Notes: a model not told the origin generated them from the letters alone. Positions 1-11,807 are shown, counted from the stretch's first letter. The stretch is 64,000 nucleotides of DNA from Erythroxylum novogranatense (GCA_029891385.1 CM057231.1:21669300-21733299); one strand, 5' to 3'. Program-made: numbers and translations.

Positions 1-1444
1 ATAGGACACCCAAGCAGGGAAGAAACATCGGAGGCAGTAGGAACAAAGCGGGGATAAGGAAAGAGGGAAGACTATGCAGTGGAAACAATCAGCAGGTGGG
101 GCCTCGAGGTAGGGTGGATTCAGAAATTTTTTTGAGTAGGGGTAAAATTTTATTAAGAACAAAATTTTATTTTTAATGGGGTAAAATTTTAACAAGAGTA
201 AAATTTTTTTTTTTTTATAGGAGTAAAATTTATAGCAAATAAAATTTTAAATGGAACCAACGTCTATGGCCAGACGCTGATGGCAAACATAAAGTTTTAG
301 ATGCACGCACCCATTCGATTTTATTTTAATTTTTATGTGTTTTTAAGCCTTCCTTTTAATTAAATTAGCTTAATAAATCTAGAAAAGTGTTTTTCTATTG
401 TTTTCAAATGGTTAATTTTATTAGGAATACTTTAAATTTTAGTTTAATTTTGAAAGAGTCAAATTATTAAATTAAATTAGTTACCAAATCAATAATTAGA
501 ATACAGTAAAGATTTAAAAGGTCTATCTTCTATAATTAGATTTCGTTATATACATAAATATAATGAAATTATATTAATTAAGAAGATATCATAATTTCAA
601 AATGAAGGTAATTATTTTCTTAATTTCATTAAGATTAATAATTATATGATTTCTAATTAAATTTTAGAAAAGTAAATTCTAAAATTAGAATTAATTATTT
701 TGAATCAAATTGAAATTAATTAATTAGACTCCTTAAATTAAGAAAATAATTTTATTGAATAATTAAGAAAGATATTTTAATATATTTATTTATTTCAATT
801 TGATTGAGATAAATTACTTTTATTATTATTTAGAGAAAATTAGTTTTCTTATTTATTAAGAAAGGATTTTCTAATAAGCTAAGAAATCAATCTCTGAATA
901 AATAGTATAAAGGAATTTCTTAATTACATTTTAAGTGATTTATTTAATTTAAAATTTATTTTCTTTTTAGTATTTGAAAATAGTTTTCTAATTGAGGAAA
1001 ATTTATTTCTAATGATATTAGAAATAGTTTTCTAATTGGATTAGAATGTTTTACTTATGCAATTTTAAAATGAATTTTTTAAAATTATAATAAGTAGAAG
1101 CATAATTTATTGAAAATTATTTTCAATTAAATTTTATTAAAGGAGTAAGATAATTGGAAATAGTTTCCAATTTGATTTAAAATTGTTTTCAAATCAAATT
1201 AAATTTTTATTTGAAATAAGAATTTAATTTATTTAGTAATTAATGAGTTTAATCTAATTTAATTATCCAAAGAATTGGAAATATTATTTTGATTATGAAG
1301 ATATATAACCGTAATCAAATAAAGCTTAATATTTCTTATGTATAATTTAATTATATTGGCATGAGAAATTGCATGCTTTGTTTATGTCTTTGACATATAT
1401 ATTAGATGCATGTTAAATTGTATATTTTTTATATATGATATTTT
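1..1444. other. AT-rich intergenic DNA, no gene seen
   Basis: No coding region is supported here. Between about 150 and 260 a short motif, GTAAAATTTT or close variants, recurs about six times around homopolymer T tracts. The palindromic AAAATTTT core makes this look like a decayed low-complexity or LTR-derived tract. The rest is strongly A+T rich with no open frame of note. Confidence 0.6.
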
Positions 1445-1754
1445 ACATGAAATTTTGTATTTTAATGGGACTAATAAAATTAAACATCTTATTAAAAATA
1501 TTAAGTACATGTTTTGAACATGATTGTTGTCTTTCATTGTTATAAGAATAAACTAGAGTATTGTTTATGGTTAGGCTTATTAAGCAAACTCAGGTCGCAA
1601 CATGAAATTTTGTATTTTAATGGGACGAATAAAATTAAACATCTTATTAAAAATATTAAGTACATGTTTTGAACATGATTGTTGTCTTTCATTGTTATAA
1701 GAATAAACTAGAGTATTGTTTATGGTTAGGCTTATTAAGCAAACTCAGGTCGCT
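1445..1754. repeat. 155-bp tandem duplication
   Basis: Two head-to-tail copies (1445-1599 and 1600-1754) differ by only one or two bases; one difference is GGGACTAAT versus GGGACGAAT. Each ends in TTAAGCAAACTCAGGTCG. A related string occurs again near 2245, and similar ones are repeated in the leader of the Copia element at 11.8-12.2 kb. The tract may therefore be a decayed relative of that leader. Near-identity of the copies implies a recent duplication or an assembly duplication. Confidence 0.85.
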
Positions 1755-1855
1755 TTAACTCACATATGTTTAGTCTTATAACAATGGATCCTACTTATCT
1801 ATCTTTGTGTGATTTGGATGAGCAAACTCGAGATTATATGAATTTAGAGGTAGGG

Positions 1856-2143
1856 CTAGGGATGGTAGTCTTGGCCTGGCCCACCCGGCCATGCTCGGCT
1901 CAGCCTAACTTTGGCTCGAGTTGGCTAGGCCACCAGTCGGGCTCGAGTAGGGATCGACTCTGCCTATGACCCAAAGAGAAGGTGCAAAATGACGTTGTTT
2001 TGCCAATTTTTTTAAAAAAAGAGTAGACATATTAGACTACCTCGACCTGCCTTGTGGCCAGTTGGACCACGGACTAGTTAGTCCATGGTCGAGTCAGGCC
2101 ACTGGCCACCCAGCTCATGGGTTAGGCCGGGTCGTGCTTCCCT
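1856..2143. mobile_element. Possible small GC-rich non-autonomous DNA element
   Basis: A sharply bounded GC-rich island of about 290 bp lies in AT-rich DNA, rich in GGCC and CCGG strings. The left edge reads CTAGGGATGG and the right edge TGCTTCCCT, weakly complementary. The flanks AGGTAGGG and AGGTAAGG match at 7 of 8 bases, as a hAT 8-bp target duplication might. The inverted ends are poor, so the class is uncertain. A 67-residue frame inside it looks fortuitous. Confidence 0.3.
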
Positions 2144-3235
2144 AGGTAAGGTTAGAAATAACATATAAGATATGTTTTGGTAAGAGTTGTTACCTAATAG
2201 ATCTTAATAAAGTTGTTATCTACCTAATTTAAGTTTGGATAGTTTATTAAGCAAACTCAAGATCAACTAAATTTAAATAAAATCCTAGCCCACTAGAGAG
2301 ATTAGAGTAATTTTTTCAAATAGTAGAGAAGGTTATTATTTTGATTAAAATAGTGAGAGTAGCCACATACATGATTAAAGTTCTATTCTTATTTGGTATT
2401 CATGGCATATAACTTTTACTTGCTTTTCTTAACATTATATTTTGTTAGAGTATAAATTACCTTTATTTATTATAATTGATACTAAAAGTAAGTGAACCAA
2501 GTTTCTTGGACATATGTTATGTTTTAGAAGAGTTTTCAAAGTTAGAAAGGAAAATTGTTTGTCTATTATTTATTTTGCTATAAAATATGTTAACATCATA
2601 TAGATGATAAAAAGTATAAACATTTTGAGTTGACTAATATCTCATAAACTTTGACGATAATATATAAGATATATGTTTACATCATTATAGCAAGATGTAA
2701 GAGGTTACATGAAGTAAAGTTAAAAAGCATAGTACTTTAAAGGAATTGTTCCACTTAATTTAGTCTACTAAAAACATAAATATGGACAATAATTAAAGTT
2801 ATTTTCTATAGAATGACAATAGTTATCATTAGAAGAAATGACTGTATGAATTTTCTTGCCTATCTGAAATATGATAAAGATTACATACATTTGTAGTTCA
2901 TACTTATGAGTATTTGATACTGAATTTAAATTCAACAATATTAATAATGATTAAGGCATGATAAGAAATATATTGTTGAGAAAACATACTTGATCCAAGT
3001 TTATACAAATAGTTTGTAGTTATTGCATCAAAGGAAACTTATGCTTAATATAAGTGGTAAGAATATAAAGTTAGATAACTATAAGATTATACTTTCATGC
3101 CCTATTAGTAAAATCAACTAATAAGAATCATAAAATTACATAAAAGAATATATGTATCCTTTGATTATGAATCTTATGAAACTTATTAAGTTGCAAAATA
3201 ACCAAATTAATCTTTAGTGAAAGAATAATGATGGT
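2144..3235. other. AT-rich intergenic DNA, nothing recognised
   Basis: No gene, RNA or clear repeat was found. A TTAAGCAAACTCA string near 2245 echoes the ends of the 155-bp tandem copies upstream. Confidence 0.5.
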
Positions 3236-3416
3236 ATTTGATATGAATGAGGAGTTGAGAGAAATTGAGAAGAGGGATTGTGAGAACTTATTGAAATTAG
3301 CAGCTCCCCCTCTTTTTTATATAAGGTAAATTACAATTATAATCCCTAACATTCCTGTCAATTAAATCATAATCATAATCTAAAAAATTCTTGGAATCAA
3401 ATTGTAATCTCTAACA
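3236..3416 (-). repeat. Likely LTR end of the truncated minus-strand Copia
   Basis: Read on the minus strand the segment starts TGTTAGAG, directly after a purine-rich tract (minus strand of CTCCCCTAAAG, 3417-3427) that looks like a polypurine tract. It contains a TATA-like TTATATAAAA near 3310-3325. The outer boundary is an estimate. No partner LTR was found, so the element is truncated at its other end. Confidence 0.45.
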
Positions 3417-4560
3417 CTCCCCTAAAGTTGCAACATATATATCATAAGCTCCAAGCTTGTTACACAATTGTGTTACATGACTTACAGCCAAAGACTTGGT
3501 GAATAGATCAGCTAACTAGTCCTCAGACTTCACATGAATGATTTTTATCACATATTGTTCTACCTTCTCTCTAACAAAGTGACAGTATACCTTAATATCC
3601 TTTGTCCTTTCATGAAAAATTGAATTAGAAACGATGTAAATGGCTGCTTGATTATCACAAATTAGGTCCATAGGTTAAGTTTGTTCCAATATAAATTCCT
3701 GCAACATATGTTTTATCCAGATAAGTTCTCGAGATGTATATATCATAGCTCTATATTCTGATTCTACACTTAAACAAGAAACTACTGTTTGCTTCATACT
3801 TTTACATGAAATTAGATTGTCACCAATAAACACATAATATCCTATAGTAGATCTTCGATTAGTCCTAGAATCAGCCCAATCATGATCATTATAAGCTTGA
3901 ACTAAATAATACCATAGCTATTATATAAGAGTCCCTTGCTAGGATTGTGTTTGAGGTATGTTAAGATTCAAATAGTCATATTCCAATGGTTGGTTTGAGG
4001 GGATTACATAAATTAACTCATCACACTTATACTAAATGAGATGTCAAACCTAGTAACTATAAGATAATTTAATTTCTCTATCAGTCTCCTATAATTTCCT
4101 GGATCTTTTAAGAGTTTTCCCTAGTCTGCATCAAGTTTGATGTTGGGATCCATTAGATAATCCACTGGTTTACATCCCAACAAGCTAGCTTATTCTAGGA
4201 GATCAAGAACATACTTGTACTGGGAGAGATAAATATCATCTTTAGATCTTGCAACTTCGATTCCCAAAAAAAATACTTCAATAAACTAAGATTTTGTTTT
4301 TTTTTTGAATTGTTGTTACAGGAATTCTTCAATCTATGAATTCTATTTTAATCTTCACCAACAACAACAACATTATCAACATAAAGGATCAACAGAATTT
4401 TACCAGATCCTGTATGTTGATAGAACACCAAATGGTCTACTTCATACTGCTTGAGACCAAATTTCTTCAGAACTAAACTAACCATCCAAACGATGCTCTA
4501 GTAGATTGTATGTAACCTTACCTTTAATAAGTAAAGAGGTTGTTTTTGACAAATCTACAT
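3417..4560 (-). pseudogene. Truncated Ty1/Copia pol remnant (RT C-terminus and RNase H)
   Basis: On the minus strand the segment translates, with stops and shifts, into the end of a Ty1/Copia polyprotein. Recognisable pieces in order are the reverse-transcriptase metal-site region (LYVDNVVV, where D-D is usual, near 4370-4390), the linker before RNase H, and the Copia RNase H signature with a degenerate SxESEYRA string near 3750-3770. The terminal LADLFTKSL-type motif lies near 3490-3510. No gag, protease or integrase is present. It is an old truncated copy adjoining its LTR at 3236-3416. Assignment to Copia is firm; the lineage is not determined. Confidence 0.8.
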
Positions 4561-5377
4561 GTAACTCAAAAAGAATATATAAAAAATAATGTTGGAAAGA
4601 TGAAAGTAGTCAATCAGTGTAAAAATAATTATATAAAAATAGTAATGTCTTATTATCATTAAAATTGAAAAAATATTTTACATTTTGATTCAATAACTAT
4701 AGTTATTAAAATTAGCATAAAATACATTTTAAACTTAATAACTATTTTAAAAACATTTTATATTAAAATATTTAAACATAAAAATATATTTTGAATTTAA
4801 TAATTTAACTTTTCGTAATTAACAAATTTGATGAAAAATTTGATGCACCAACAGCTACAATCCGATTCGACAATATAGTACCATACAGTATGATATTCGA
4901 AACCTTCAATATGGTAACATAATGTATGAAACTCAAAAACCTCGCTTATGAGCCATTTGTAATTCAATTTCATCTACAGTAACTTTTCTATAGGCAAAAA
5001 GTGTAACTTCTTCGCCGGCGTTGGACAAATATATTTATGAAGCTTCACTTTGTTCCGGAAACATATCAGAATCAAAGATACTCTATGTCTAAAGCATGAT
5101 TATGATGTTTTGTTTTGCAAACATGACAGTAACGAAAACGTAGCACAACGGAAGCATTTAAGCAGAAGGCAACATAGAAAGATGGGTTGAGATCCAAGTC
5201 TCGTCCTGATTTTTCATTCCAAAAGCATATATTTACACACATAACTTTCGCATGCTTGCTTCTTATCAACTCATCTTCTATACGTATATAAGAAAATGCA
5301 AGTCAGTATTACGTAGTGTTGGTTACTATCCTTAGATATGGGACAGTAAACAAAACAACAAAATCCTATCCCCTGTT
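4561..5377. other. Intergenic DNA, nothing recognised
   Basis: AT-rich to about 4850, then more balanced base composition. No coding region, RNA gene or repeat family could be supported. Short frames near 5072-5269 have no recognisable content. Confidence 0.5.
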
Positions 5378-5671
5378 AATGTTTGGTTCACGTCCCTGCA
5401 TTTTTTTCCCCTGACGCCGGTAGACAGAGACAATGAACTCCGTCCACTCAAAAATTGTCGGACAAAAATGTTGCGTCCTGTCTACCGAACAAAGACGTTG
5501 CGTTCCACGCCTGTTTTACCCCTCTCCTCTGAAATTCTTGCTCTTCTTTCTCTTTCGCACGCCCTCCTTCGCATCTTCCTAGATTCACTCGTCTCTCGCA
5601 CAGTGGGCTTGTCTGAACGCTTCTCTGTCGCACGGTGGGCAAGACTCTTCACGCTGGGACTCTTCTTCTAC
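5378..5671 (+). other. Possible non-coding 5' exon with strong splice donor
   Basis: A pyrimidine-rich, relatively GC-rich block of about 290 bp ends in CTACTG|GTAAGTTTT, a near-consensus plant 5' splice site (donor GT at 5672). This resembles a 5' UTR exon. A hairpin with perfect 10-bp arms, CGGTAGACAG and CTGTCTACCG, lies at 5418-5487. The block begins by a TGTTTGGTT string similar to PIF/Harbinger ends, so it could be the left end and leader exon of the Harbinger cluster at 18.7 kb, with the Copia element inside the intron. I see no proof of that link, and a host gene exon is equally possible. Confidence 0.3.
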
Positions 5672-8105
5672 TGGTAAGTTTTTGTATATTTCGGAAAAAA
5701 TTGTTGCTACCTCCGAAGGTGTCCATACGCAAGTGTTCTTCTTCTCTGTTTGGAATGTGGGGTCGAAAATGCGTTATGCTTGATGGTTGCAGATCGAAAT
5801 TTTTTTATTGTGTCATCTAGTGGTTTCCTTTTAGCTCGTAACATTTGTCTTTTTTTTCTGTTTAAATAGACTGGGTTTTTGTTCATCGGTGTGAGGTTGT
5901 TCAAGCTCCAAAGAATTCCTTGTGTTTCTGTGAACAGGTAATTCCTTTTTCTGAGATTAATCTGCATTATGCTATCATGTATGTGAGAGTGTTTGGCAAC
6001 TGTGGGTAATGCTATCATGACAGCATATTTGTTGGGTTATTACAGAGATTAAAGTAGAATACAATTTTTGAAGTTTTAATTAGATGAATCTAGTGGCTTG
6101 CATGCTGTTATATTGTGCAAATTTGCAGGGGTTAAATGATCATTATTTTCTGAATTTCAGGGGTCCATTTGTGGTTACTCAGATGGGTACAAGTTGTTCA
6201 TCTCAATTGTCAAAAACTTGCATGCATGCGTTATAAATTCACACAAACAAATAGAAACAAAGATGTGGGTCACTTGTTTGTTGTTATTGTAATAAACAAA
6301 GATGTGGATCACTTGTTGTCTGCTGTGATAAACTGATTTAGACTTGAAATTAAACACTGCGTATAGGTGTGGTTTGTTGTGGTTCAAAAAAATATATGAC
6401 TCTAATCTGGATGGGCAGCATTTTTGTATATAAATTGTGGTTTGTTGGGAATTATGACTACATATATTTATTTATTAAACAAATTATGATAATAGTCCCT
6501 TATTCTAGTCTTTATAAAGTGATTCCAAATGTCACTTATTTATCTTCAAGAATTATCATTATTTTTCTATTTGAATTGTTTCTTCACTTTTATATAGTCT
6601 TGCATTAGATTGAGAATTTCCAATATGTTCAAATGTGTTGAAGGGTTAAATTTATCCATCTAAAACAATTTTAGAAAATAAACACACTAATTATCTAAGT
6701 ACAAACAAAACATGATCATATGACAATTTTAGACATAAGACAACTTAGCCTAAAATAAAGGAAACCATAAAATAAGGTAACCAACATCTATATGCATAAC
6801 CTATCCAACCACAAAACATTAATTACTCACGTTTAATACATTCTTCATGGATTGCACTATGGTACTATTCACTTTGCTATTTCCATAGATAATTGGAAAT
6901 CCTTGGGACTACAAGCTATCCTAATAAATATAGATGACTTGGATTGAGAATGGAAGACATTAAGTAAGAGTATACTCTACTATGGATTTGGATCCGTAGA
7001 GTTCTACTTAAGTCTTTAGTCTACCTTTGGACTTAGTCACATCATAAGCTTCATTGAAAAGCCTAGATGCATGGATCAAGCTATAACTAAGGTAAAGATG
7101 ACATGATGTGCTAGAATTTTTGTTTTAGTATCCTCTATGACTTATTTACCTGAATGCATCCCCATCATTCGATTGGATGAAAGTTTAGAACCATATAAAG
7201 AATATCTAAGAGTCTCATATGCTTGGAAACCACAATTCACCTTCAAAAAAATTCAAAAACTAGTTGGCAGACTTTAAGATAGGAGAGTATCGAGAGGTTA
7301 TTGGACTTGATGTAGATGAGGATACTCTAGCAACACAAGTTATGGATGTCAATGATTATTACAACTCTCAGATAATGGTTGATAATAGTAGTCCCAATGT
7401 TGCTAGTGAAGAACAAAATAAAGTTGTAATACTCAATGAGACTGAACCAATATATGAGCATGACATAACTGAATAAGGAACTCCAAGAAGAATTACAAAG
7501 TAGGCTAAAGAATTTGAACTTGTAATTAAAAGAAGGTCAGGTAGGAAGAAAAAGGACCCAGTTAGGGATTATAAATCATGATCATTCTCATATAGCATTA
7601 CCTGACTTTTAAAAGTAATATGAATGTATACTATGTCGCCATTACATAAGTTGATATGTTGTATTTTCGTTAAAATTTATATTCTTGTCTTATATGTCCA
7701 TAATTTATCCTTTACATAAGGAAAATAGACTTTTATTTCATAGGAACATTTTGCTTTAAGATAGTGCACCAACTTATAAGTAATTTCAGTTGTTGAATTA
7801 ATCACAGTTTCTTATACTAAAAGTATAGGTATTGTTTGATTATATACGAACGATTCTCCTATTCAAATTTCAAATATTCTCTTCGATTCTCCACATTCTC
7901 ATTTACTCTAAATTATATAATGTTCCGTTTATCATTCATTTTGGAAATTGTTTTTGTTGGATAGAAGGGTAAGGAACCTTTTATCCGATTCTATTTACAA
8001 AAGGGTATGCATTTTTTGAATTTGTGATCCCCTATTTTGTCAAGTTTTTTCTTATAGTATAAGTACTCACATACAACTTATCAAGTAGTAAAGTTTGTTC
8101 TATTT
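5672..8105. other. AT-rich DNA, possibly intronic; one unrecognised frame
   Basis: Mostly AT-rich sequence with no recognisable gene. One plus-strand frame at 7264-7476 (70 residues, acidic, starting MADFKIGEYREV) has codon-like composition but matches nothing I know. It could be a decayed fragment of a mobile-element or host gene exon. Confidence 0.35.
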
Positions 8106-8294
8106 GGACTAATTATTCAACATACATCTAGGCCCTGCTGATCAAAGTCATCAAATCACATCACCTCGTATTGTACAAATAAAAAGAAAAATAATTGCTT
8201 AAAGTCGATTTATCACAGATTCAATTAATTGGAAGCATGTACGCCTTTAATACTTGGACTAATTGTTCATCATACATCTCGGCCCTGCTGATCT
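8106..8294. repeat. 150-bp direct duplication at the Copia insertion site
   Basis: Two related units start at 8106 and 8256 (GGACTAATT.TTCA.CATACATCT.GGCCCTGCTGATC). The second is cut at 8294 by the Copia element and resumes at 17963 with CACATCACCTCGTATT, matching unit one near 8158. The unit therefore reconstructs the pre-insertion target and supports GATCT as the target duplication. Confidence 0.7.
8290..8294. repeat. Copia target-site duplication, left copy (GATCT)
   Basis: GATCT here is repeated at 17958-17962, directly after the right LTR. The duplicated 150-bp target unit confirms this is where the original sequence was split. Unusually, 27 extra bases (8295-8321) separate this copy from the LTR's TG. 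Confidence 0.7.
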
Positions 8295-8321
8295 TGAAAA
8301 AGTGTTTTCTCTCTTCTGATT

Positions 8322-10254
8322 TGTAAGTGATAAGTCGACTTGTACCATGTGTAAGTCGATTTACACATGTTCGGTACCGATAAGTCGACTTGTTCATTGG
8401 ATAAGTCGACTTGTTCAAATCAGATCGTTTATTTGCGCCCTAAAGGCAATCCCTTTAGCGCTTTTATTCAAAGTCGTGTAGACTTTATGAATAAATAAAG
8501 AAAAGCCATTATTCATTAATTTGATATTCATAAACATTGTTTATGAATTGATTGATCTTTAATCAATTAATGAAGTCCATGATATATGACATAGCATGAA
8601 GGAAATTATGATGTGTTCATACTTCGAGATTCCTATCATGTGCAATTATGTCAAGATCTAAATTCTCCTAGTCATAGGATTAATGAGACGGACATCATTA
8701 ATCCGGATAGACTAGCACATGTCATATTCCTCGATTGGATCAAGCGGTGGATCTCGTAAACCGTAAATATGAGATATTTAGAATTGACATGTGGATGCTT
8801 ACTAGCGTAGTGAGTTCATTGGATGACCGCCATGAGATCATCATGGATATCTTATCTAAGTGTCAATGATAATCTCATCATAGCAATGATGCAAGTATCC
8901 TTAGACTTGAGGTACTCGAGGATATCTTGATCTTGATCCCGTGCTTTGACTCCATTCCTTGTTGCCTTCCAAAGGTAACTCATAGGGTGGTGCTTGGGTA
9001 CGACTTGAGGTATTCAAGATAATTGAGTAGCCAATAAAGGATTCACCACTTCGGATTAGCGTAAGAGATACCCATGGCCTCTTGTCGGGATCATTACTAA
9101 GGGTGGCCAAGATGTATGTCATGAAGAGTGTCTTCATTGACATATAAAGTAATGAGTCCCGTGACGAGAACTTATATCACTGGGCTAGACTCGGCCTAGT
9201 GAGAGTTGACACTTTGACCATACTCATAACCAAGTGGGGTATAGGATGGTGAAAGGACGAATTGCACGGTAATTGTCATGGAAGGGTTCGTGATCCGTTC
9301 ATGATGAATACATCAAACCGATTACTTTCCGGTCAATTGGGGTCGTGATGTGTTGCTAGATACCGCTCATGACTTGCTCGGATTAATTGTTAATCTAAGT
9401 GGTCAACATAACCGGGAGCCTAAAGGGTCACACGCATAAGAGTGTTTCAGAGAATCTGTAAAATAGTAATTGGACAGAGTTCCAATTATGGAGAGCATTA
9501 GGATTAAATGGATCCCGATGAGATTGGGATATGTCCCGATGAGATCGCGACATCGATATTGCTAAGAAAGGTTTCCGGAGCTGTTTTTCAAAGATCGAGT
9601 GGTGAGGTGGGTAGGACCAAGTGTGGACTGGACCACTTCAGCAATATATATACATATATATATATGATTAATTAAGTAATTAATTAATTAGTATATATAT
9701 ATATATGCATGAAACGTGGAGGATGGAGGAGAGGAGGTAGGAAGCTTCCAAAAGAAGCTTAGTCATCATCTTTTATTAAATTGCAAAAGGACAAAATAAG
9801 AGAGGATGAAAGATGAGTTTCGGATGGCTTATAAAAGAAGAAGGAAAAATGGTTTTTCTTGCTTCTTTGAAGATGATCTTCGTAGGTCTAAGAAAAGAAG
9901 AGAAAGGTTTTATGAAAACCTAAGAAAAAGTGTTTTCTCTCTTCTTCATCTTCATCCAAGGCTCTCTCCTCCAAGCTTCTTCTTCATCTCTTCAACGTGA
10001 TTCAAGCTCTCCAAGACAGAGGTAGGCTCTAGCAGGCTTTAATCTGTTCTAGCTATTCCCGGGTCAAAGGGGTTTGATCCGGTTAGATTTTCTGATCTCT
10101 GCGTGGATCACCTTTAGAGATAGTCTCTTTTGGCTATTTAGGTTGATGTCTTCATACCGATACCTGGATCCTGGGATTCGGGAAAGTCCTGGGAACAAAA
10201 ATTTTTGTTTTCCGCTGTCGGTACATGTGATGTACCTCCCGAGATTTTCCTACA
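8322..10254 (+). repeat. Copia 5' LTR
   Basis: 1933 bp, TG...CA ends. It opens with four AAGTCGAyTTrT motifs (8332, 8353, 8382, 8403) spaced 21, 29 and 21 bp. A nested stem-loop lies at 8512-8574 and an (AT)-rich block at 9640-9710. A TATA box (TATAAAAG) sits near 9830, so transcription probably starts at about 9860. The last 540 bp are almost identical to the 3' LTR, but the first 1.3 kb differ by many small indels. Confidence 0.92.
9829..9837 (+). promoter_or_regulatory. TATA box in Copia 5' LTR
   Basis: TTATAAAAG stands about 425 bp before the LTR end, a usual place for the core promoter separating U3 from R. An identical copy is in the 3' LTR near 17533. Confidence 0.5.
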
Positions 10255-10255
10255 G

Positions 10256-10267
10256 TGGTATCAGAGC
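10256..10267 (+). other. Copia primer-binding site (tRNA-iMet)
   Basis: TGGTATCAGAGC lies one base after the 5' LTR. It is complementary to the 3' end of plant initiator tRNA-Met, the usual primer for minus-strand synthesis in plant LTR elements. Confidence 0.9.
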
Positions 10268-11377
10268 GTCTGGTATCGTGTATGCAGCTATAACCTAAGC
10301 GAGATCAGAAACCCTAATGGAATTTGCTGTTGATGCATGCTACCTGTTCAGATTTCGAATTTATATTGTGATATGATTTTCGAAATTTTTCTGCCCAGAA
10401 TTGTTCATAACATGTTAGAGAATATGTCTATGAAATTTGAGAATTTATCGATTTGATTTGATATAGTTTTGCTAATTAATTCCCTAAGGTTACAGATGCT
10501 GTTTTGTGAAACGATTCTGGAACAGGCATGAGTATAAAATCGAGAATAAATTCTAGAAAAATGGTTTTTCGGATTTTCCTTCACCTACATGTCTCTAAGA
10601 TGTTGGTGAATGTCTGTGAGCATGGAAATTGGATTTCAAGGTGATTGGATATTTATTCACGAATTTATTCTATGCTGTTGGGAATTGCTGTGCTGATGAA
10701 CACAGATTTTGAATCGGTTTTGTTATTTAGTTTGACTGAGTTTTTGATGGCCTAAAATCCTGAAAAAATTCTTGTAGCATTTTCTGAACATTTACTAACC
10801 TATTTAATTTTCTCAGAATTTATTGAAATTGTTTCATTGATCATTTCGAGCAATGTACAGAACTGGACAGTTTTGTGAAAATTGTTGGGACTGTTTTGTT
10901 TGGCTTGATTGAGTGTGCTTTTTCAGTTCCAATGCCTTGAACCATTTTTAATGTGATTAAAAATGTGTTATCTTGATGTATCATGATTGCCAAACTGAAT
11001 TGCTTGAAGTTGCTTTTCCAAGAATTTTCGGATGCCTAATTGATCACAATAGCGTCTCGTTAGCATGTTGCATTATCTTGTTTGTTTTGACCGTCATATT
11101 TTTTATGGCATGTGCTGAAGTAAATTTGATAATGTATGTGCTAGCTAGAGATGCTTAGGTTGCTAATTAGGGTGTTCCTAAATTATTTGGAAATTAATGA
11201 GTTTTTACTCATTTCAAGCTTTTCATATAGTTTGACTATTTAAGGCATTCATGAATCGATGAAGTGTTCATTGAGGCATCAATTCACAGATATTACCCTA
11301 GGTATGATGGTGTTGAGAATTGGAATTGTACTGATTGAGGAATTAGCCGATTAGAGATTTTAGCAAAATTTCTGAAT

Positions 11378-11605
11378 AAGTCGACTTGTATATGGTATAA
11401 GTCGACTTGTTCAAGATTTTTGGATAAGTCGACTTGTGGATTTGAATAAGTCGACTTGTTCAAGATCTCAAATATAAGTCGACTTGTAGTACCTTGTAAG
11501 TCCACTTGTTCATAAGCAGATGACATAAGTCCACTTGTGTCATACAAGTCGACTTGTGTGTGGGCATAGCATAAGTCGACTTGCATTTGATGAAAGTCCA
11601 CTTGT
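11378..11605 (+). repeat. Ten-copy AAGTCGACTTGT array
   Basis: The 12-mer starts at 11378, 11399, 11426, 11448, 11476, 11498, 11527, 11546, 11573 and 11594. Three copies (11498, 11527, 11594) carry GTCCAC instead of GTCGAC. Start-to-start spacings are 21, 27, 22, 28, 22, 29, 19, 27 and 21, an alternation of about 21 and 28 bp. The core AAGTCGACTT is a perfect palindrome. The same motif with 21/29/21 spacing opens both LTRs. Confidence 0.95.
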
Positions 11606-11807
11606 GGCATGTATAGTGGGATGATGGATGATTTTAGGTATAGACTCAATGTGATTGATGAAATGCCCTAAATCATATCATATAGTCATGGTGACTATAA
11701 TCCTACGGCTTGGAGAAGAAGTAGATGAGACCAAATCCTCCTCGGTATATGAAAACTAACGCTTCCATTAATATGGTAAGAACCAGAGTTCTTATAGGGT
11801 TGGGTTG

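Noticed and set aside
9806..10000. Identical 64-residue frames here and at 17509-17703
   Set aside because: Both lie in the Copia LTRs; identity reflects the LTR duplication, not a conserved gene.
10256..10267. tRNA gene fragment
   Set aside because: Only the 12-base primer-binding complement is present here, at 27528 and at 48490; no cloverleaf.
11378..11605. CRISPR-like regular repeat array
   Set aside because: Plant nuclear retrotransposon leader, 12-bp repeats with 7-17 bp spacers; not a CRISPR architecture.
11293..11649. Minus-strand 118-residue frame with repeated QVDL
   Set aside because: It is the complement of the AAGTCGACTTGT array in a non-coding leader.
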